A DNA stretch of 64,000 nucleotides from CADEED01 sp963842515 (GTDB lineage: Bacteria > Pseudomonadota > Gammaproteobacteria > Steroidobacterales > Steroidobacteraceae): contig CAWJGO010000002.1 of the NCBI GenBank assembly GCA_963842515.1, positions 434,001 to 498,000 of the forward strand. The letters are read 5' to 3'. The position numbers and the translations under genes are program-made. Below the pieces are notes generated by a model that worked only from the letters and a program-made list of their open reading frames with translations, made no database searches and was not told where the DNA came from. This document shows, piece by piece, positions 32,988 through 44,840 of this stretch. How positions within the stretch are numbered: position 1 is the first letter of the stretch; each line of letters begins with the position of its first letter.

Positions 32988-35639
32988 ATGCAGCCCGTGC
33001 GACTGATTCTCGTGGAAGACATGCCGATGGAGGCCGAAATCGCCATCCGTCAGCTCGAATCCGCTGGCTTTTCCTGCACCTGGAAACGCGTCGAGTCCGA
33101 GGCGGTGCTGCGCACCGCGCTACTTGAAACCAAGGCCGACATCATCCTCTCCGACTTCACGCTGCCCGGCTTCGATGGCCTGTCGGCGCTCGAGATCGCC
33201 CAGGAACTCGTCCCCGAGACGCCATTCATCTTTCTCTCCGGCACCATCGGCGAGGAACGCGCCATCGATGCTTTGCAGCGCGGCGCATTCGATTACGTCC
33301 TCAAGACAAACCTCGCGCGCCTCGTGCCGGCGGTACGCCGCGCGCTCAGTAACTCTTCGATCCGCCGTGCCCAGGTGGCGCTCGAGCAGCAGCTGCGCGA
33401 CATCGTCGCCACTTCGCAGGACTGGATCTGGGAACACGACCGCGACGGCAAGTTCACGTTTTGCAGCGACGCGGTGCGCAGCACGCTCGGATACTCACCG
33501 GAGGAGATCCTCGGCAGGAATGCCTCGCAATTCGTGCACCCCGAGGACCTGGCGTCGCTCGACTTCGCCATGCACACCCTCGGCGCCAATCAGCGCACCG
33601 CCAGCAACCTGCAGGCGCGCTGGCGTCATCGCAACGGCAGTTACCGCTGGCTCGAGCGCAACATGCTGGCCTTGTTAGGCGAGGGCGGTCGGATCATCGG
33701 TTTTCGCGGCAGCGAGCGCGACTTCACGGAACGACGGCGGCAGGAAAAGCACATCAGCCGTCTCACGCGAGTGCTGAAGATGCTGAGCGGCGTGAACAGC
33801 GCCATGGTCCGCATCCGTCAGCGACGGGAGATCCTGGTGGAAGCTTGCCGCCTGGCCACCGCCGTGGGTGGTTACGCCAGCGCCATGGTGGCATTGATCG
33901 AACCGGGTACGCGCACCGCGCGGCCCACCGCCTGGTCGGGCAGCGTCGACAACCACGCGGCACAGCAGCTCACCTTCAGCATCGCGGACAACGCCAGCGA
34001 TGATGCGAGTGTCATCGGCCGCGTGCTTCGCACTGGTACGTCGATGGTATGCAACGACCTGCAACAGCTCGACATGGGTTTGGCCGCGCGTGCTTCGCTC
34101 ATGGATTCCGGATTCAAGAGCGTGGTGGCCTATCCACTGCTGGTGGACAAGACACCGGTCGGCGCGCTGATGCTCACGGCATACGACGTGGGCGCGGTGG
34201 GCGATGAAGAATCGCGCATGCTGCGTGAGCTGGTCGCGAATCTGTCGTTCGCCCTGCAATATCTTCACAAGGAAGACGAGGTCCGCTTCCTGTCCTATTT
34301 CGACCCGCTCACCAGTCTCGCCAAGCGTGGACTGTTCTGTGAGCGGCTGGTGCGCGCACTCGAGCCGCGCATCGGACGTCGCGGCACGCCCGCGGTCGCG
34401 GTGCTCGACATCGAACAGCTTTCGTCGATCAACGATTCGTTCGGCCGGCACGCCGGTGATCTGCTGTTGCAGCAGGTGGCCGATCGCCTCAAGCGCCACA
34501 TGGACTCCACCGAGTTGCTCGCACATTTCGGCGGCGGAACCTTCGGCCTCATCATGGAGGCCGCCGGCGACGAGGACGAAGCCGTACATTGGATGCAGGA
34601 GCAGGTGGTGGAAGCATTCCGCGCGCCGTTCATCGTCGACGGGCGCGGAATTCCCGTGGATGTGAAGTGCGGCTTCGCGCGTTATCCCGACAACGGCAAC
34701 GACGCCAACGCGCTGGTGCAGAACGCCGAGGCGGCGCTGCGCAGTGCCAAGAGCACCGGTGAGAAGTATTTGCCGCATCGCCTCGAACTGAGCGCGTCGG
34801 TGGTGACGCGCATGACCATGGAGCATCGTCTGCGCGCCGCGGTCGAGCGCCAGGAGTTCGAGGTTCACTATCAGACCAAGGTCGATGTGCGCACGCACGC
34901 GATCCGCGGCCTCGAGGCGCTGGTCCGCTGGCGCGATCCGGAGGCGGGCCTGGTGATGCCCGGCGCGTTTCTACCGCTGATGGAAACCTGCGGCCTCATC
35001 GTGCCGCTCGGCGACTGGATACTGCGGCAGGCGGCTACCGACCTTCGTCGCTGGCAGGGTGCCGGACTTTCCCCAGGCCGCGTGGCAGTGAATATCTCGC
35101 CGGTGCAGTTGCGTCGCCGATCGTTCGCCGATCACTTGCTCGACCTGGTGGGAGAGTGGCGCAACGAAAACATCGGCATCGACATCGAAATCACCGAAGG
35201 AGTGCTCATCGACGATGTGAGCTCGGCCATCTCACAACTGCGCGTTCTGCGCCGCTCCGGTGTGCGGGTGGCCATCGACGATTTCGGTACGGGTTATTCC
35301 TCGTTGAGCAGGCTGGCCGAATTGCCCGTGGACATGCTCAAGATCGACCGCAGCTTCATCAGCGGACTCACCTCGAGCGGTACCGGCCGCACCGTCGCTG
35401 AAACCATCATCGCGCTCGGCAAAGCGTTCGATATGACCACCATCGCCGAAGGTGTCGAGACCCCCGAGCAGTACGAGATGCTGGCGCACATGGGATGCGA
35501 TCAGTCGCAGGGCTATCTGCATACCCGGCCCATGGCCGCGGCCGACATCGAACCGCTCATCCGAAGCGGCTTCACCGGCGGCGGCCAGAAGAACGCACCT
35601 TCGAACCAGCAGGTAACGCCGCTCGCCCAGCGCGGTTGA
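32988..35639 (+). CDS. REC-PAS-GAF-GGDEF-EAL protein, likely c-di-GMP phosphodiesterase
   Basis: 883 residues. Receiver (1-120) with Asp56 in IILSDFTLPG; PAS (about 135-255) with WIWEHDRDGKFTFCSDAVR and a PAC-type RGSERDFTERRR; GAF (about 265-425); GGDEF-like (about 430-600); EAL (about 610-865). The GGDEF signature is GGGTF (515-519), so cyclase activity is probably lost. The EAL site is intact: LEALVRW (642-648), DDFGTGYSSL and AEGVETPEQ. It should degrade c-di-GMP in response to phosphorylation and a ligand at PAS or GAF. The divergent hybrid kinase is the likely phosphodonor (inference). Confidence 0.92.
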   Translation: MQPVRLILVEDMPMEAEIAIRQLESAGFSCTWKRVESEAVLRTALLETKADIILSDFTLPGFDGLSALEIAQELVPETPFIFLSGTIGEERAIDALQRGAFDYVLKTNLARLVPAVRRALSNSSIRRAQVALEQQLRDIVATSQDWIWEHDRDGKFTFCSDAVRSTLGYSPEEILGRNASQFVHPEDLASLDFAMHTLGANQRTASNLQARWRHRNGSYRWLERNMLALLGEGGRIIGFRGSERDFTERRRQEKHISRLTRVLKMLSGVNSAMVRIRQRREILVEACRLATAVGGYASAMVALIEPGTRTARPTAWSGSVDNHAAQQLTFSIADNASDDASVIGRVLRTGTSMVCNDLQQLDMGLAARASLMDSGFKSVVAYPLLVDKTPVGALMLTAYDVGAVGDEESRMLRELVANLSFALQYLHKEDEVRFLSYFDPLTSLAKRGLFCERLVRALEPRIGRRGTPAVAVLDIEQLSSINDSFGRHAGDLLLQQVADRLKRHMDSTELLAHFGGGTFGLIMEAAGDEDEAVHWMQEQVVEAFRAPFIVDGRGIPVDVKCGFARYPDNGNDANALVQNAEAALRSAKSTGEKYLPHRLELSASVVTRMTMEHRLRAAVERQEFEVHYQTKVDVRTHAIRGLEALVRWRDPEAGLVMPGAFLPLMETCGLIVPLGDWILRQAATDLRRWQGAGLSPGRVAVNISPVQLRRRSFADHLLDLVGEWRNENIGIDIEITEGVLIDDVSSAISQLRVLRRSGVRVAIDDFGTGYSSLSRLAELPVDMLKIDRSFISGLTSSGTGRTVAETIIALGKAFDMTTIAEGVETPEQYEMLAHMGCDQSQGYLHTRPMAAADIEPLIRSGFTGGGQKNAPSNQQVTPLAQRG

Positions 35640-35695
35640 CAGGACGCCGTTAACTTTTCTTTAGGGGAACGCGACACCCCCCGACTGATCTACAC

Positions 35696-37051
35696 TTGGA
35701 AGCGCAAGCGCGCCAGGTCAGATCGGATACGAACTTGCTCAAACAACTTTCCCGCGCACGGCTCCTGTGGTTGGGCGCAATCGTTCTCATCGTCGGGTTT
35801 TTCGTCTTTCGATACATGGCGGGCGGCAACCAGGCCCCCGACTACCAGACTGTCGTCGCCGAACGCGGCAATGTCGTATCGCGGGTCAGCACCTCCGGCA
35901 GCCTGCAGGCGGTGGTCACCGTCGATGTTGGCAGCCAGGTGTCAGGCCGCATCCAGGCGTTGTTCGCGGATTTCAACTCCCCGGTGAAGAAAGGTGAGCT
36001 CATCGCCAAGATCGATCCTTCGCTGTTCGGCGCTGCGGTGGTGCAGGCCGAGGCCAATGTCACTGCAGCGCGCGCCAACGTCACGCGACTCACGGTCACT
36101 GCCGAAGATGCGGAACGCCAGGCGAAGCGCGCCAGTGAGGTCTATGCCATGCGCCTCATCTCCGAAACCGAACGTGACAATGCGGTCGCCACCGCGCGCG
36201 CCGCGCGGGCGTCCGTCGATCAGGGTGTCGGTCAGCTTGCGCAGTCGCGCGCTTCGCTCGAGCAGGCTCGCACCAACCTTCGCTACACCGACATCCTGTC
36301 GCCCACCGACGGCGTGGTGATCTCGCGCGCCGTAAACGTGGGTCAGACAGTCGCAGCTTCGTTGTCAGCCCCCATCATCTTCACCATCGCGCAGGACCTG
36401 CGAAAGATGGAAGTGCACACCAACGTCGCCGAATCCGACATTGGTCGCCTCAAGCCCGGCATGCGCGTGACATTCACGGTGGATGCGTATCCGGGCGAGC
36501 CATTCCGCGGCGAAATCCGTGACATCCGCAATGCGCCGCAAGTGGTGCAGAACGTTGTCACCTACGATGCCGTCATCGATGTGGCAAACCCCGATCTAAA
36601 GCTCAAGCCCGGCATGACTGCTACGGTCAGCATCGTCACCGACCGTCGCCGCGATGTGATGGCCGTGCCTAACACGGCGCTGCGATTCCGGCCGGAAGGC
36701 GCACCTGCCGCGGGTGCGGCCACTGGTTCGGTCGCAGGAACTGCCGGCGGGGCGCAGGCAAGTACACGACAGCGTCGCGAGCGCGCCGACGGGGGTCAGG
36801 GTCAAGCGCAACGCCGTGGCGGCGATGCCGATGACGACGCAGCGGCCCCAGTGGTGGTGAAGCGCACAGTCTATGTGCTCATCGACGGAGCCCCGGTTCC
36901 GCGCGAAGTGATCACCGGTCTCACCGACGGCCGGGTGACCGAAGTCACTGGCGGAGACCTCAAGGAAGGCGAGGCCGTCATCGTTGGAATCGCCGGCCAG
37001 AACAATGGCCAGGGCCAGCGCGGCGCACAGCGCGGCCCCAGAATTCTCTAG
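35696..37051 (+). CDS. MacA-like periplasmic adaptor of an ABC efflux system
   Basis: 451 residues if read from TTG 35696; TTG 35735 is an alternative, and neither has a clear ribosome site. A transmembrane anchor (LLWLGAIVLIVGFFVFRYMA) is followed by the adaptor fold: VVSRVSTSGSLQAVVTVDVG, a lipoyl half, a coiled-coil hairpin rich in Ala/Arg (about 105-190), then YTDILSPTDGVVISRAVNVG. An insertion of about 65 residues rich in Gly, Ala, Arg and Gln (about 340-405) splits the C-terminal domain. A perfect TTGACA (35636-35641) overlapping the previous stop may be its -35. It bridges the ABC pump to an outer-membrane channel encoded elsewhere. Confidence 0.9.
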   Translation: MEAQARQVRSDTNLLKQLSRARLLWLGAIVLIVGFFVFRYMAGGNQAPDYQTVVAERGNVVSRVSTSGSLQAVVTVDVGSQVSGRIQALFADFNSPVKKGELIAKIDPSLFGAAVVQAEANVTAARANVTRLTVTAEDAERQAKRASEVYAMRLISETERDNAVATARAARASVDQGVGQLAQSRASLEQARTNLRYTDILSPTDGVVISRAVNVGQTVAASLSAPIIFTIAQDLRKMEVHTNVAESDIGRLKPGMRVTFTVDAYPGEPFRGEIRDIRNAPQVVQNVVTYDAVIDVANPDLKLKPGMTATVSIVTDRRRDVMAVPNTALRFRPEGAPAAGAATGSVAGTAGGAQASTRQRRERADGGQGQAQRRGGDADDDAAAPVVVKRTVYVLIDGAPVPREVITGLTDGRVTEVTGGDLKEGEAVIVGIAGQNNGQGQRGAQRGPRIL

Positions 37052-37063
37052 TCAGCGCAGCCC

Positions 37064-37768
37064 ATGGCCCTCATCGAACTGCGCAACCTCGGGAAGATCT
37101 ACCAGTCCGGCGACACCGAATTTGCAGCGCTGCACGACGTGAATCTCTCCATCGATCGCGGCGAGTTCGTGGCGATCACCGGATCGTCGGGTTCGGGCAA
37201 GTCGACGCTGATGAATCTGCTCGGCTGTCTCGATTCGCCGTCGCGCGGCAGCTACTTGTTAGCCGATCGTGACGTGGCGAAGTTATCGCGTATCGAGCTC
37301 GCGAAGGTACGCAACGAATTCATCGGTTTCGTGTTTCAGAGCTTCAATCTGCTCAAACGTACCTCGGCCGCCGAGAACGTCGAATTGCCATTGATCTACG
37401 CCAAGGTGCCCATCGCCGAGCGCCACAAGCGTGCCAGGGAAGCGCTCGACCGCGTTGGTCTTTCGCACCGCGCCGGACACCACCCGTCACAGTTGTCGGG
37501 AGGGCAGCAGCAGCGCGTGGCCATTGCGCGCGCATTGGTCACCAATCCGCCGCTCATCCTCGCGGATGAACCCACCGGCAACCTGGATTCGGTCACCACG
37601 CTCGAGATCATGAATCTGCTCACGGAACTGCAGACCTCCGGCATGACCATCGTCTTCGTCACGCATGAGCCCGACGTCGCCGCTTACGCCGCGCGCAAAC
37701 TATTGCTCAAGGACGGCGGCGTCGTCAGCGACGAGCGCCAGACGCCCAGGCTCAAGGAGGCCTCATGA
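37064..37768 (+). CDS. MacB-type ABC transporter ATPase
   Basis: 234 residues, an ATPase domain alone: Walker A GSSGSGKST (residues about 41-49), Q-loop FVFQSFNLLKRTS, signature LSGGQQQRVAIARAL, Walker B LILADEPTGNLD and H-loop FVTHEPDVAAYA. The FQSFNLL and PTGNLD forms are those of the MacB/LolD class, which power mechanotransmission rather than alternating access. It overlaps the permease gene by four bases (ATGA). Confidence 0.94.
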   Translation: MALIELRNLGKIYQSGDTEFAALHDVNLSIDRGEFVAITGSSGSGKSTLMNLLGCLDSPSRGSYLLADRDVAKLSRIELAKVRNEFIGFVFQSFNLLKRTSAAENVELPLIYAKVPIAERHKRAREALDRVGLSHRAGHHPSQLSGGQQQRVAIARALVTNPPLILADEPTGNLDSVTTLEIMNLLTELQTSGMTIVFVTHEPDVAAYAARKLLLKDGGVVSDERQTPRLKEAS

Positions 37769-38997
37769 TTGCGGCCAGTGAAACCCTGCGCCTCGCGGGA
37801 GTCGCGCTGACACGAAACAAGATGCGCTCCTTTCTCACCGCCCTCGGCATCATCATTGGTGTCGGCGCCGTGATCTTCATGCAATCGATCGGCGAGGGCG
37901 CGAAGTCGCGTGTGCGCGCGCAGATCGAAGGTGCCGGCACCAACATCGTCATGTTGTTCTCGGGCACGAGCCAGGGTCCTGGAGGGCGCGGCGGCGCGGG
38001 TTCGCAACCCAGCATCACCTGGGAAGACCTGCGTGCCATTCAGACCGAACTGCCCTCAGTGGCCGCGGTTGCGCCACAGATGAACGCTGGTCAACCGGTG
38101 ATCTCCGAGACCAACACCTGGAACACGCAAATCACCGGCACGACTCCCGAATTCTTCACGATCCGCAACTGGCCCGTGTCGAGCGGCGCGATGTTCACGG
38201 CCTCGGATCAGGCGGGCGCCGCGAAGAACGCGGTGATCGGGCAGACGGCTGCGGAAAATCTCTTCGGGCCAGGTGTCGATCCCATCGGCCAGATCATCCG
38301 GATTCGTGATGCGCCATTCACGATCATCGGCGTGCTCGAGCGCAAAGGTCAGAACGCGATGGGTTCGGACCAGGATGACGTCATCTTCATTCCACTGTCC
38401 GCCTTCCAGACGCGCATGCAGCGCGGCCTCGGCAAGTTCGTGCCCGGCCGGATCTTCGTGAGCGCCGTATCGCAGGAAGCGATCCCGCGCGCGCGCCAGG
38501 AAATCGGCGCGTTGTTACGCGAACGGCATCGCCTCGGGCCCGACGACGAAGACGATTTCTCCACCAGCAGCATGGCGGAGATGACCAGCATGCTCACCTC
38601 GACGCAGGACACGGTCACCAGCCTGTTGTTCTCGGTCGCGCTGGTCTCGCTGGTCGTCGGCGGCATCGGCGTCATGAACATCATGCTGGTGTCGGTGACC
38701 GAGCGCACGCGCGAGATCGGCATTCGCATGGCCGTGGGCGCGCAACCCGCGGACATCATGGCGCAGTTTCTCGTTGAGGCATTGGTGCTCGCCGCCATTG
38801 GCGGAGCGCTGGGGGTCATTTTCGGCGTCGGCTTCGGGTACCTGTTGGCAAGCAAGTTCGGCTGGACCATGGTCACCCGCACCGGGATCGTGGTGGCGGC
38901 GTTGGCGGTGAGTGCGGGTGTCGGTGTTGTGTTCGGGTTATATCCCGCGCGCAAAGCTTCGCGCCTGGATCCGATCGAGGCCTTGAGGTACGAGTGA
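37765..38997 (+). CDS. MacB-type ABC transporter permease
   Basis: 410 residues: one N-terminal helix preceded by LRLAGVALTRNKMRSFLTAL and GIIIGVGAVIFM, a large periplasmic domain (about 45-280), then three C-terminal helices with GGIGVMNIMLVSVTERTREI and GIRMAVGAQPADIM, the FtsX/MacB signature. In E. coli MacB the ATPase and this unit are one chain; here they are separate genes. Substrates of such pumps include macrolides, peptides or toxins; none can be inferred. Confidence 0.94.
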   Translation: MIAASETLRLAGVALTRNKMRSFLTALGIIIGVGAVIFMQSIGEGAKSRVRAQIEGAGTNIVMLFSGTSQGPGGRGGAGSQPSITWEDLRAIQTELPSVAAVAPQMNAGQPVISETNTWNTQITGTTPEFFTIRNWPVSSGAMFTASDQAGAAKNAVIGQTAAENLFGPGVDPIGQIIRIRDAPFTIIGVLERKGQNAMGSDQDDVIFIPLSAFQTRMQRGLGKFVPGRIFVSAVSQEAIPRARQEIGALLRERHRLGPDDEDDFSTSSMAEMTSMLTSTQDTVTSLLFSVALVSLVVGGIGVMNIMLVSVTERTREIGIRMAVGAQPADIMAQFLVEALVLAAIGGALGVIFGVGFGYLLASKFGWTMVTRTGIVVAALAVSAGVGVVFGLYPARKASRLDPIEALRYE

Positions 38998-39126
38998 GGC
39001 GACGTGCCGGGGTCGCGGCAGGCTTGCTACTAAAGTCGTGACTGACGGACCCTGATCGCATTTGCTAGGAAATGAGGAATGTCCCCATACTTGGCATTCC
39101 TTCCAGCCCCTACGGATTCCCCGCCC

Positions 39127-40482
39127 ATGAAAAAATTGTCCGTAACGCGACGCAATGTCCTGCTCACGGGCGCGGTCGCGCCACTCATCATTTCTTCTCG
39201 GGCCTGGGGCGCCAACAACCGCCTGCGCGTGGGCCAGATCGGCTTCGGCCGCATCGCGCAGGGGCACGACATGCCAGGCGTCATCAAGTCGGAGCTTGCC
39301 GACTTCGTCGCGATCTGCGAGCTGGATGCCAAGCGCCTCGCCGACGGCGTCAAGCTCATCGAGAAGTCTTACACCGACCGCGGCATGAAGGCGCCGCAGA
39401 TCCGCACCTTCGACAACTATCGCGAGCTCGTCGCCCGTCGCGACATCGACGCGGTGGTCATCAGCACGCCGGATCACTGGCATGCCGAAGTCGCGCTCGC
39501 CGCCGTCGAAGCCGGCAAGGACGTCTATCTACAAAAGCCCTTCACCATGACGCACGCCGAGGGCGTGATCCTCCGCGACGCGGTCAAGCGCCATGGGCGC
39601 ATCCTGCAGGTGGGCAGCCAGCAGCGTTCCTGGGAACAGTTCCGGCGCGCCGCCGAGCTCATCCGTTCCGGCCGCATCGGCAATGTGCAGCGCGTCGAGA
39701 TCGGTCTGCCGACCGATCCGACCGCGCCCGACGCGGCTCCGCAGGCGATTCCGGCCGGCCTCGACTTCGGCCAGTGGTTAGGCCCGACGCCGTTCAAGTA
39801 CTACACGGAAATGCGCGTCCATCCGCAGGCGGACTACAGCCGTCCCGGCTGGTTGCGCCACGAAGCCCACTGTCTCGGCATGATCACCGGCTGGGGTTCG
39901 CATCACTACGACACCATGCATTGGGCGTTGCAGTTCGAGAACACCGGACCGGGCCGCGTCGAAGGCAAGGGCGAGTTCCCGGATCCGGATCGCATCTGGA
40001 ACGTGCATGGCGCCTACGACGTGACGCTGGCGTACCCCAACAATGTGACTGTCAACGTTTCAGACAAGCACAACACCGGGCTCAAGTTCTACGGCGACGA
40101 AGGCTGGATCTGGGTCACCCGCGAAGGAACCGGCGCCACCTCGAGCGATCCGCAGGCAAAAGGTGCGAACCTGCCGCCGCTCGCGGCCAGCGACGAGAAA
40201 CTGCTGGAGCCGAAAGGGCTGTCTCATACACTGCCGGTGAGCAAGTCACACCACAAGAACTGGCTCGAGAGCGTGCAGTCGCGCAAACAGCCGCTGGCGC
40301 CCGCGCACGTTGCCCATCGCAGCAATACCGCATGCATCGTCAGCTGGATCGCCATGAAGTTGGGGCGCCCGCTCGAATGGGATCCGAAGGCCGAGCGCTT
40401 CAAGAACGACGCCGAAGCCAACTCGATGCTGACGCGCAGCGAGCGCGCGCCATACGGGGCGCTGCACCTCGCCAAGGCCTGA
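39127..40482 (+). CDS. Tat-exported Gfo/Idh/MocA-family oxidoreductase
   Basis: 451 residues from ATG 39127, which places a twin-arginine signal first: MKKLSVTRRNVLLTGAVAPL. Upstream in-frame codons were rejected. Rossmann motif VGQIGFGRIAQGHD, then STPDHWHAEVALAAVEAGKD and VYLQKPFTMT, where QKP replaces the more common EKP. The C-terminal domain has GWGSHHYDTMHWAL. Tat export fits a protein that binds its nicotinamide cofactor before export, as in glucose-fructose oxidoreductase (family knowledge). It is followed after seven bases by a second exported oxidoreductase. The substrate is probably a sugar or glycoside. Confidence 0.88.
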   Translation: MKKLSVTRRNVLLTGAVAPLIISSRAWGANNRLRVGQIGFGRIAQGHDMPGVIKSELADFVAICELDAKRLADGVKLIEKSYTDRGMKAPQIRTFDNYRELVARRDIDAVVISTPDHWHAEVALAAVEAGKDVYLQKPFTMTHAEGVILRDAVKRHGRILQVGSQQRSWEQFRRAAELIRSGRIGNVQRVEIGLPTDPTAPDAAPQAIPAGLDFGQWLGPTPFKYYTEMRVHPQADYSRPGWLRHEAHCLGMITGWGSHHYDTMHWALQFENTGPGRVEGKGEFPDPDRIWNVHGAYDVTLAYPNNVTVNVSDKHNTGLKFYGDEGWIWVTREGTGATSSDPQAKGANLPPLAASDEKLLEPKGLSHTLPVSKSHHKNWLESVQSRKQPLAPAHVAHRSNTACIVSWIAMKLGRPLEWDPKAERFKNDAEANSMLTRSERAPYGALHLAKA

Positions 40483-40489
40483 CGCAGGC

Positions 40490-41863
40490 ATGACCACCAT
40501 CCGCAATGGAGCGGCCGCCTTCGTGGCGGCCGCGTTTGCATGTGTCGCGGGTATCGCGAACGCGCAGAGCAAGGACAGCACCGTGCAGTTGATCACTCTC
40601 GATCCCGGCCACTTCCATGCCGCCCTGGTGCAGAAGTTCATGCTCCCCGGCGTTTCCCCGGAAGTGCTGGTGTTCGCGCCCGAAGGCGACGATGTCGCGC
40701 AGCACCTGAAGCGCATCGAGGGCTTCAATAAGCGCACAGAGAATCCCACGCGATGGGTCGAGAAGGTCTATACGGGACCTGACTACCTGGCACGCGCACT
40801 GGCGTCACGCGGTTCTTCGATGGTCGTGGTGATTTCCGGCAACAACGCGCGCAAGACGGAGTTCATCTCGAAGTCGATCGACGCGGGATTCAACGTATTG
40901 GCCGATAAGCCGATGGTGATCCGCCCGGGAAACTTCAAACAACTCGAACAGGACTTCGCGAAGGCCAGGCAGAAAGGGTTGTTGTTGTACGACATCATGA
41001 CCGAGCGCTTCGAGATCACCACCATGCTGCAGAAGGCGCTGTCGCAGCAGCCGGGGTTGTTTGGCTCGCTCGAGAAGGGCACCGCTGACGACCCGGCCAT
41101 CAGCAAGATCAGCGTGCACAATTTCTCCAAGGTGGTCGCGGGCGCGCAGCTCAAGCGGCCGCAATGGTTCTTCGATCCGCAGCAGCAGGGTGCGGGCATC
41201 GTCGATGTCATGACGCATCTCGTCGATCTCGTGCAGTGGGAAGCCTTTCCAGACGTCACGCTGAAGCCTGCGGATGCCAAGGTGATGAATGCGCGGCGCT
41301 GGACCACGCCGCTCACATTGGAGCAATTCGGCCGCGTGACTGGCGCCACAGAGTTCCCGGCCTTTCTCGGCGAATACGTGCAGGACGGCGTACTGCAGGC
41401 GCCTGCCAATGGCGAATTCACCTACACATTGAAAGGTGTGCACGCGAAGGTGTCGGTGACCTGGGAATTCGAGGCGCCACCCGGCGCCGGCGACACTCAT
41501 TTCTCGGTCATGCGCGGTACGAAAGCGTCGCTCATCATCAAGCAGGGCGCTGAGCAGGGCTACAAGCCGGTTCTATACGTGCAGCTCAATCCGGCGATAC
41601 CGGTAGACAGCCATGACATGGCATTGAGTGCCGCGATCGCAGAAGTGGCGAAGACTTTCCCGGGCATCGGCCTCAAACGTGAGGGCGGTCAGCATGTGGT
41701 GACTGTTCCGGAGAAATATCACAACGGCCACGAAGCGCACTTCACTCAGGTGACCGAGAATTACCTGGAGTACCTGCGCGCCGGGAAGCTTCCGGAGTGG
41801 GAGGTGCCGAACATGCTCACCAAGTACGCCACCATCATGCAGGCCTACGAGATGAGTCGATGA
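40490..41863 (+). CDS. Sec-exported Gfo/Idh-like protein with altered nucleotide motif
   Basis: 457 residues with a Sec signal (MTTIRNGAAA...GIANAQ). The fold is recognisable from NNARKTEFISKSIDAGFNVL, ADKPMVI (Lys140-Pro141) and GAGIVDVMTHLVDLVQW. Where the Rossmann glycine loop should be, the sequence is VQLITLDPGHFHAALVQKF, with no GxGxxG. The long C-terminal part (from about 300) is the 'putative oxidoreductase C-terminal' type. Cofactor use is therefore doubtful. It is likely co-transcribed with the Tat-exported gene, and its stop overlaps a short ORF (ATGA). Confidence 0.8.
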   Translation: MTTIRNGAAAFVAAAFACVAGIANAQSKDSTVQLITLDPGHFHAALVQKFMLPGVSPEVLVFAPEGDDVAQHLKRIEGFNKRTENPTRWVEKVYTGPDYLARALASRGSSMVVVISGNNARKTEFISKSIDAGFNVLADKPMVIRPGNFKQLEQDFAKARQKGLLLYDIMTERFEITTMLQKALSQQPGLFGSLEKGTADDPAISKISVHNFSKVVAGAQLKRPQWFFDPQQQGAGIVDVMTHLVDLVQWEAFPDVTLKPADAKVMNARRWTTPLTLEQFGRVTGATEFPAFLGEYVQDGVLQAPANGEFTYTLKGVHAKVSVTWEFEAPPGAGDTHFSVMRGTKASLIIKQGAEQGYKPVLYVQLNPAIPVDSHDMALSAAIAEVAKTFPGIGLKREGGQHVVTVPEKYHNGHEAHFTQVTENYLEYLRAGKLPEWEVPNMLTKYATIMQAYEMSR

Positions 41864-42006
41864 AAAGCGAGTTCGCACGGCTCACGGCGATATTCGCGGT
41901 GACGGCGCAGGCCGAGTGGCAGCAGGATGACAACGGCATCGCTGGCTCCAGGATGACAAGGTGGTGCGGGCCCTCGCGTGCACGCCTGAGACGCTCCCGC
42001 CGCTGA
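41860..42006 (+). pseudogene. Short ORF, possible truncated remnant, within the gap 41864-42175
   Basis: ATGA overlap with the preceding gene starts MKSEFARLTAIFAVTAQAEW, which looks like a signal peptide, followed by QQDDNGIAG. The frame then turns Arg/Trp-rich and stops at 42006 after 48 residues. A different frame gives WLQDDKVVRALACTPETLPP and ends at TAG 42012-42014. This suggests a gene that has lost its body or shifted frame. A GCAACG/CGTTGC hairpin (42020-42039) follows. I see nothing else in the gap before glgP. Confidence 0.3.
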
Positions 42007-42175
42007 CGCACTAGGCGGCGCAACGGCGCTTTGCGTTGCCGCACCGCGACGGAGCGCAAAAATACACGCACGCGTCGCGACAGTGCAGCTTTCCGGTGAT
42101 CGACACCCAAATCGTCATGCTTTTCCTGCATGAATCTTGCAGAGTCCGCACAACAACGTCCAAGGCGAAACCTCC

Positions 42176-44719
<2,544 letters not shown>

Positions 44720-44840
44720 TGGGACGCGGCTCGTGTGCGCCTACCAGCTCCCTATACGAACGTGGAATGTCGCCATTTCCATTCCGCGTGGCAAGATACG
44801 CGCCCGCGTGCGGACGCGCGGCGACGCCAAGGAGAATGGA

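Noticed and set aside
33675..34898. 407-codon minus-strand ORF opposite the REC-GGDEF-EAL gene
   Set aside because: Mirror of GAF and GGDEF coding sequence; no start context and no family features.
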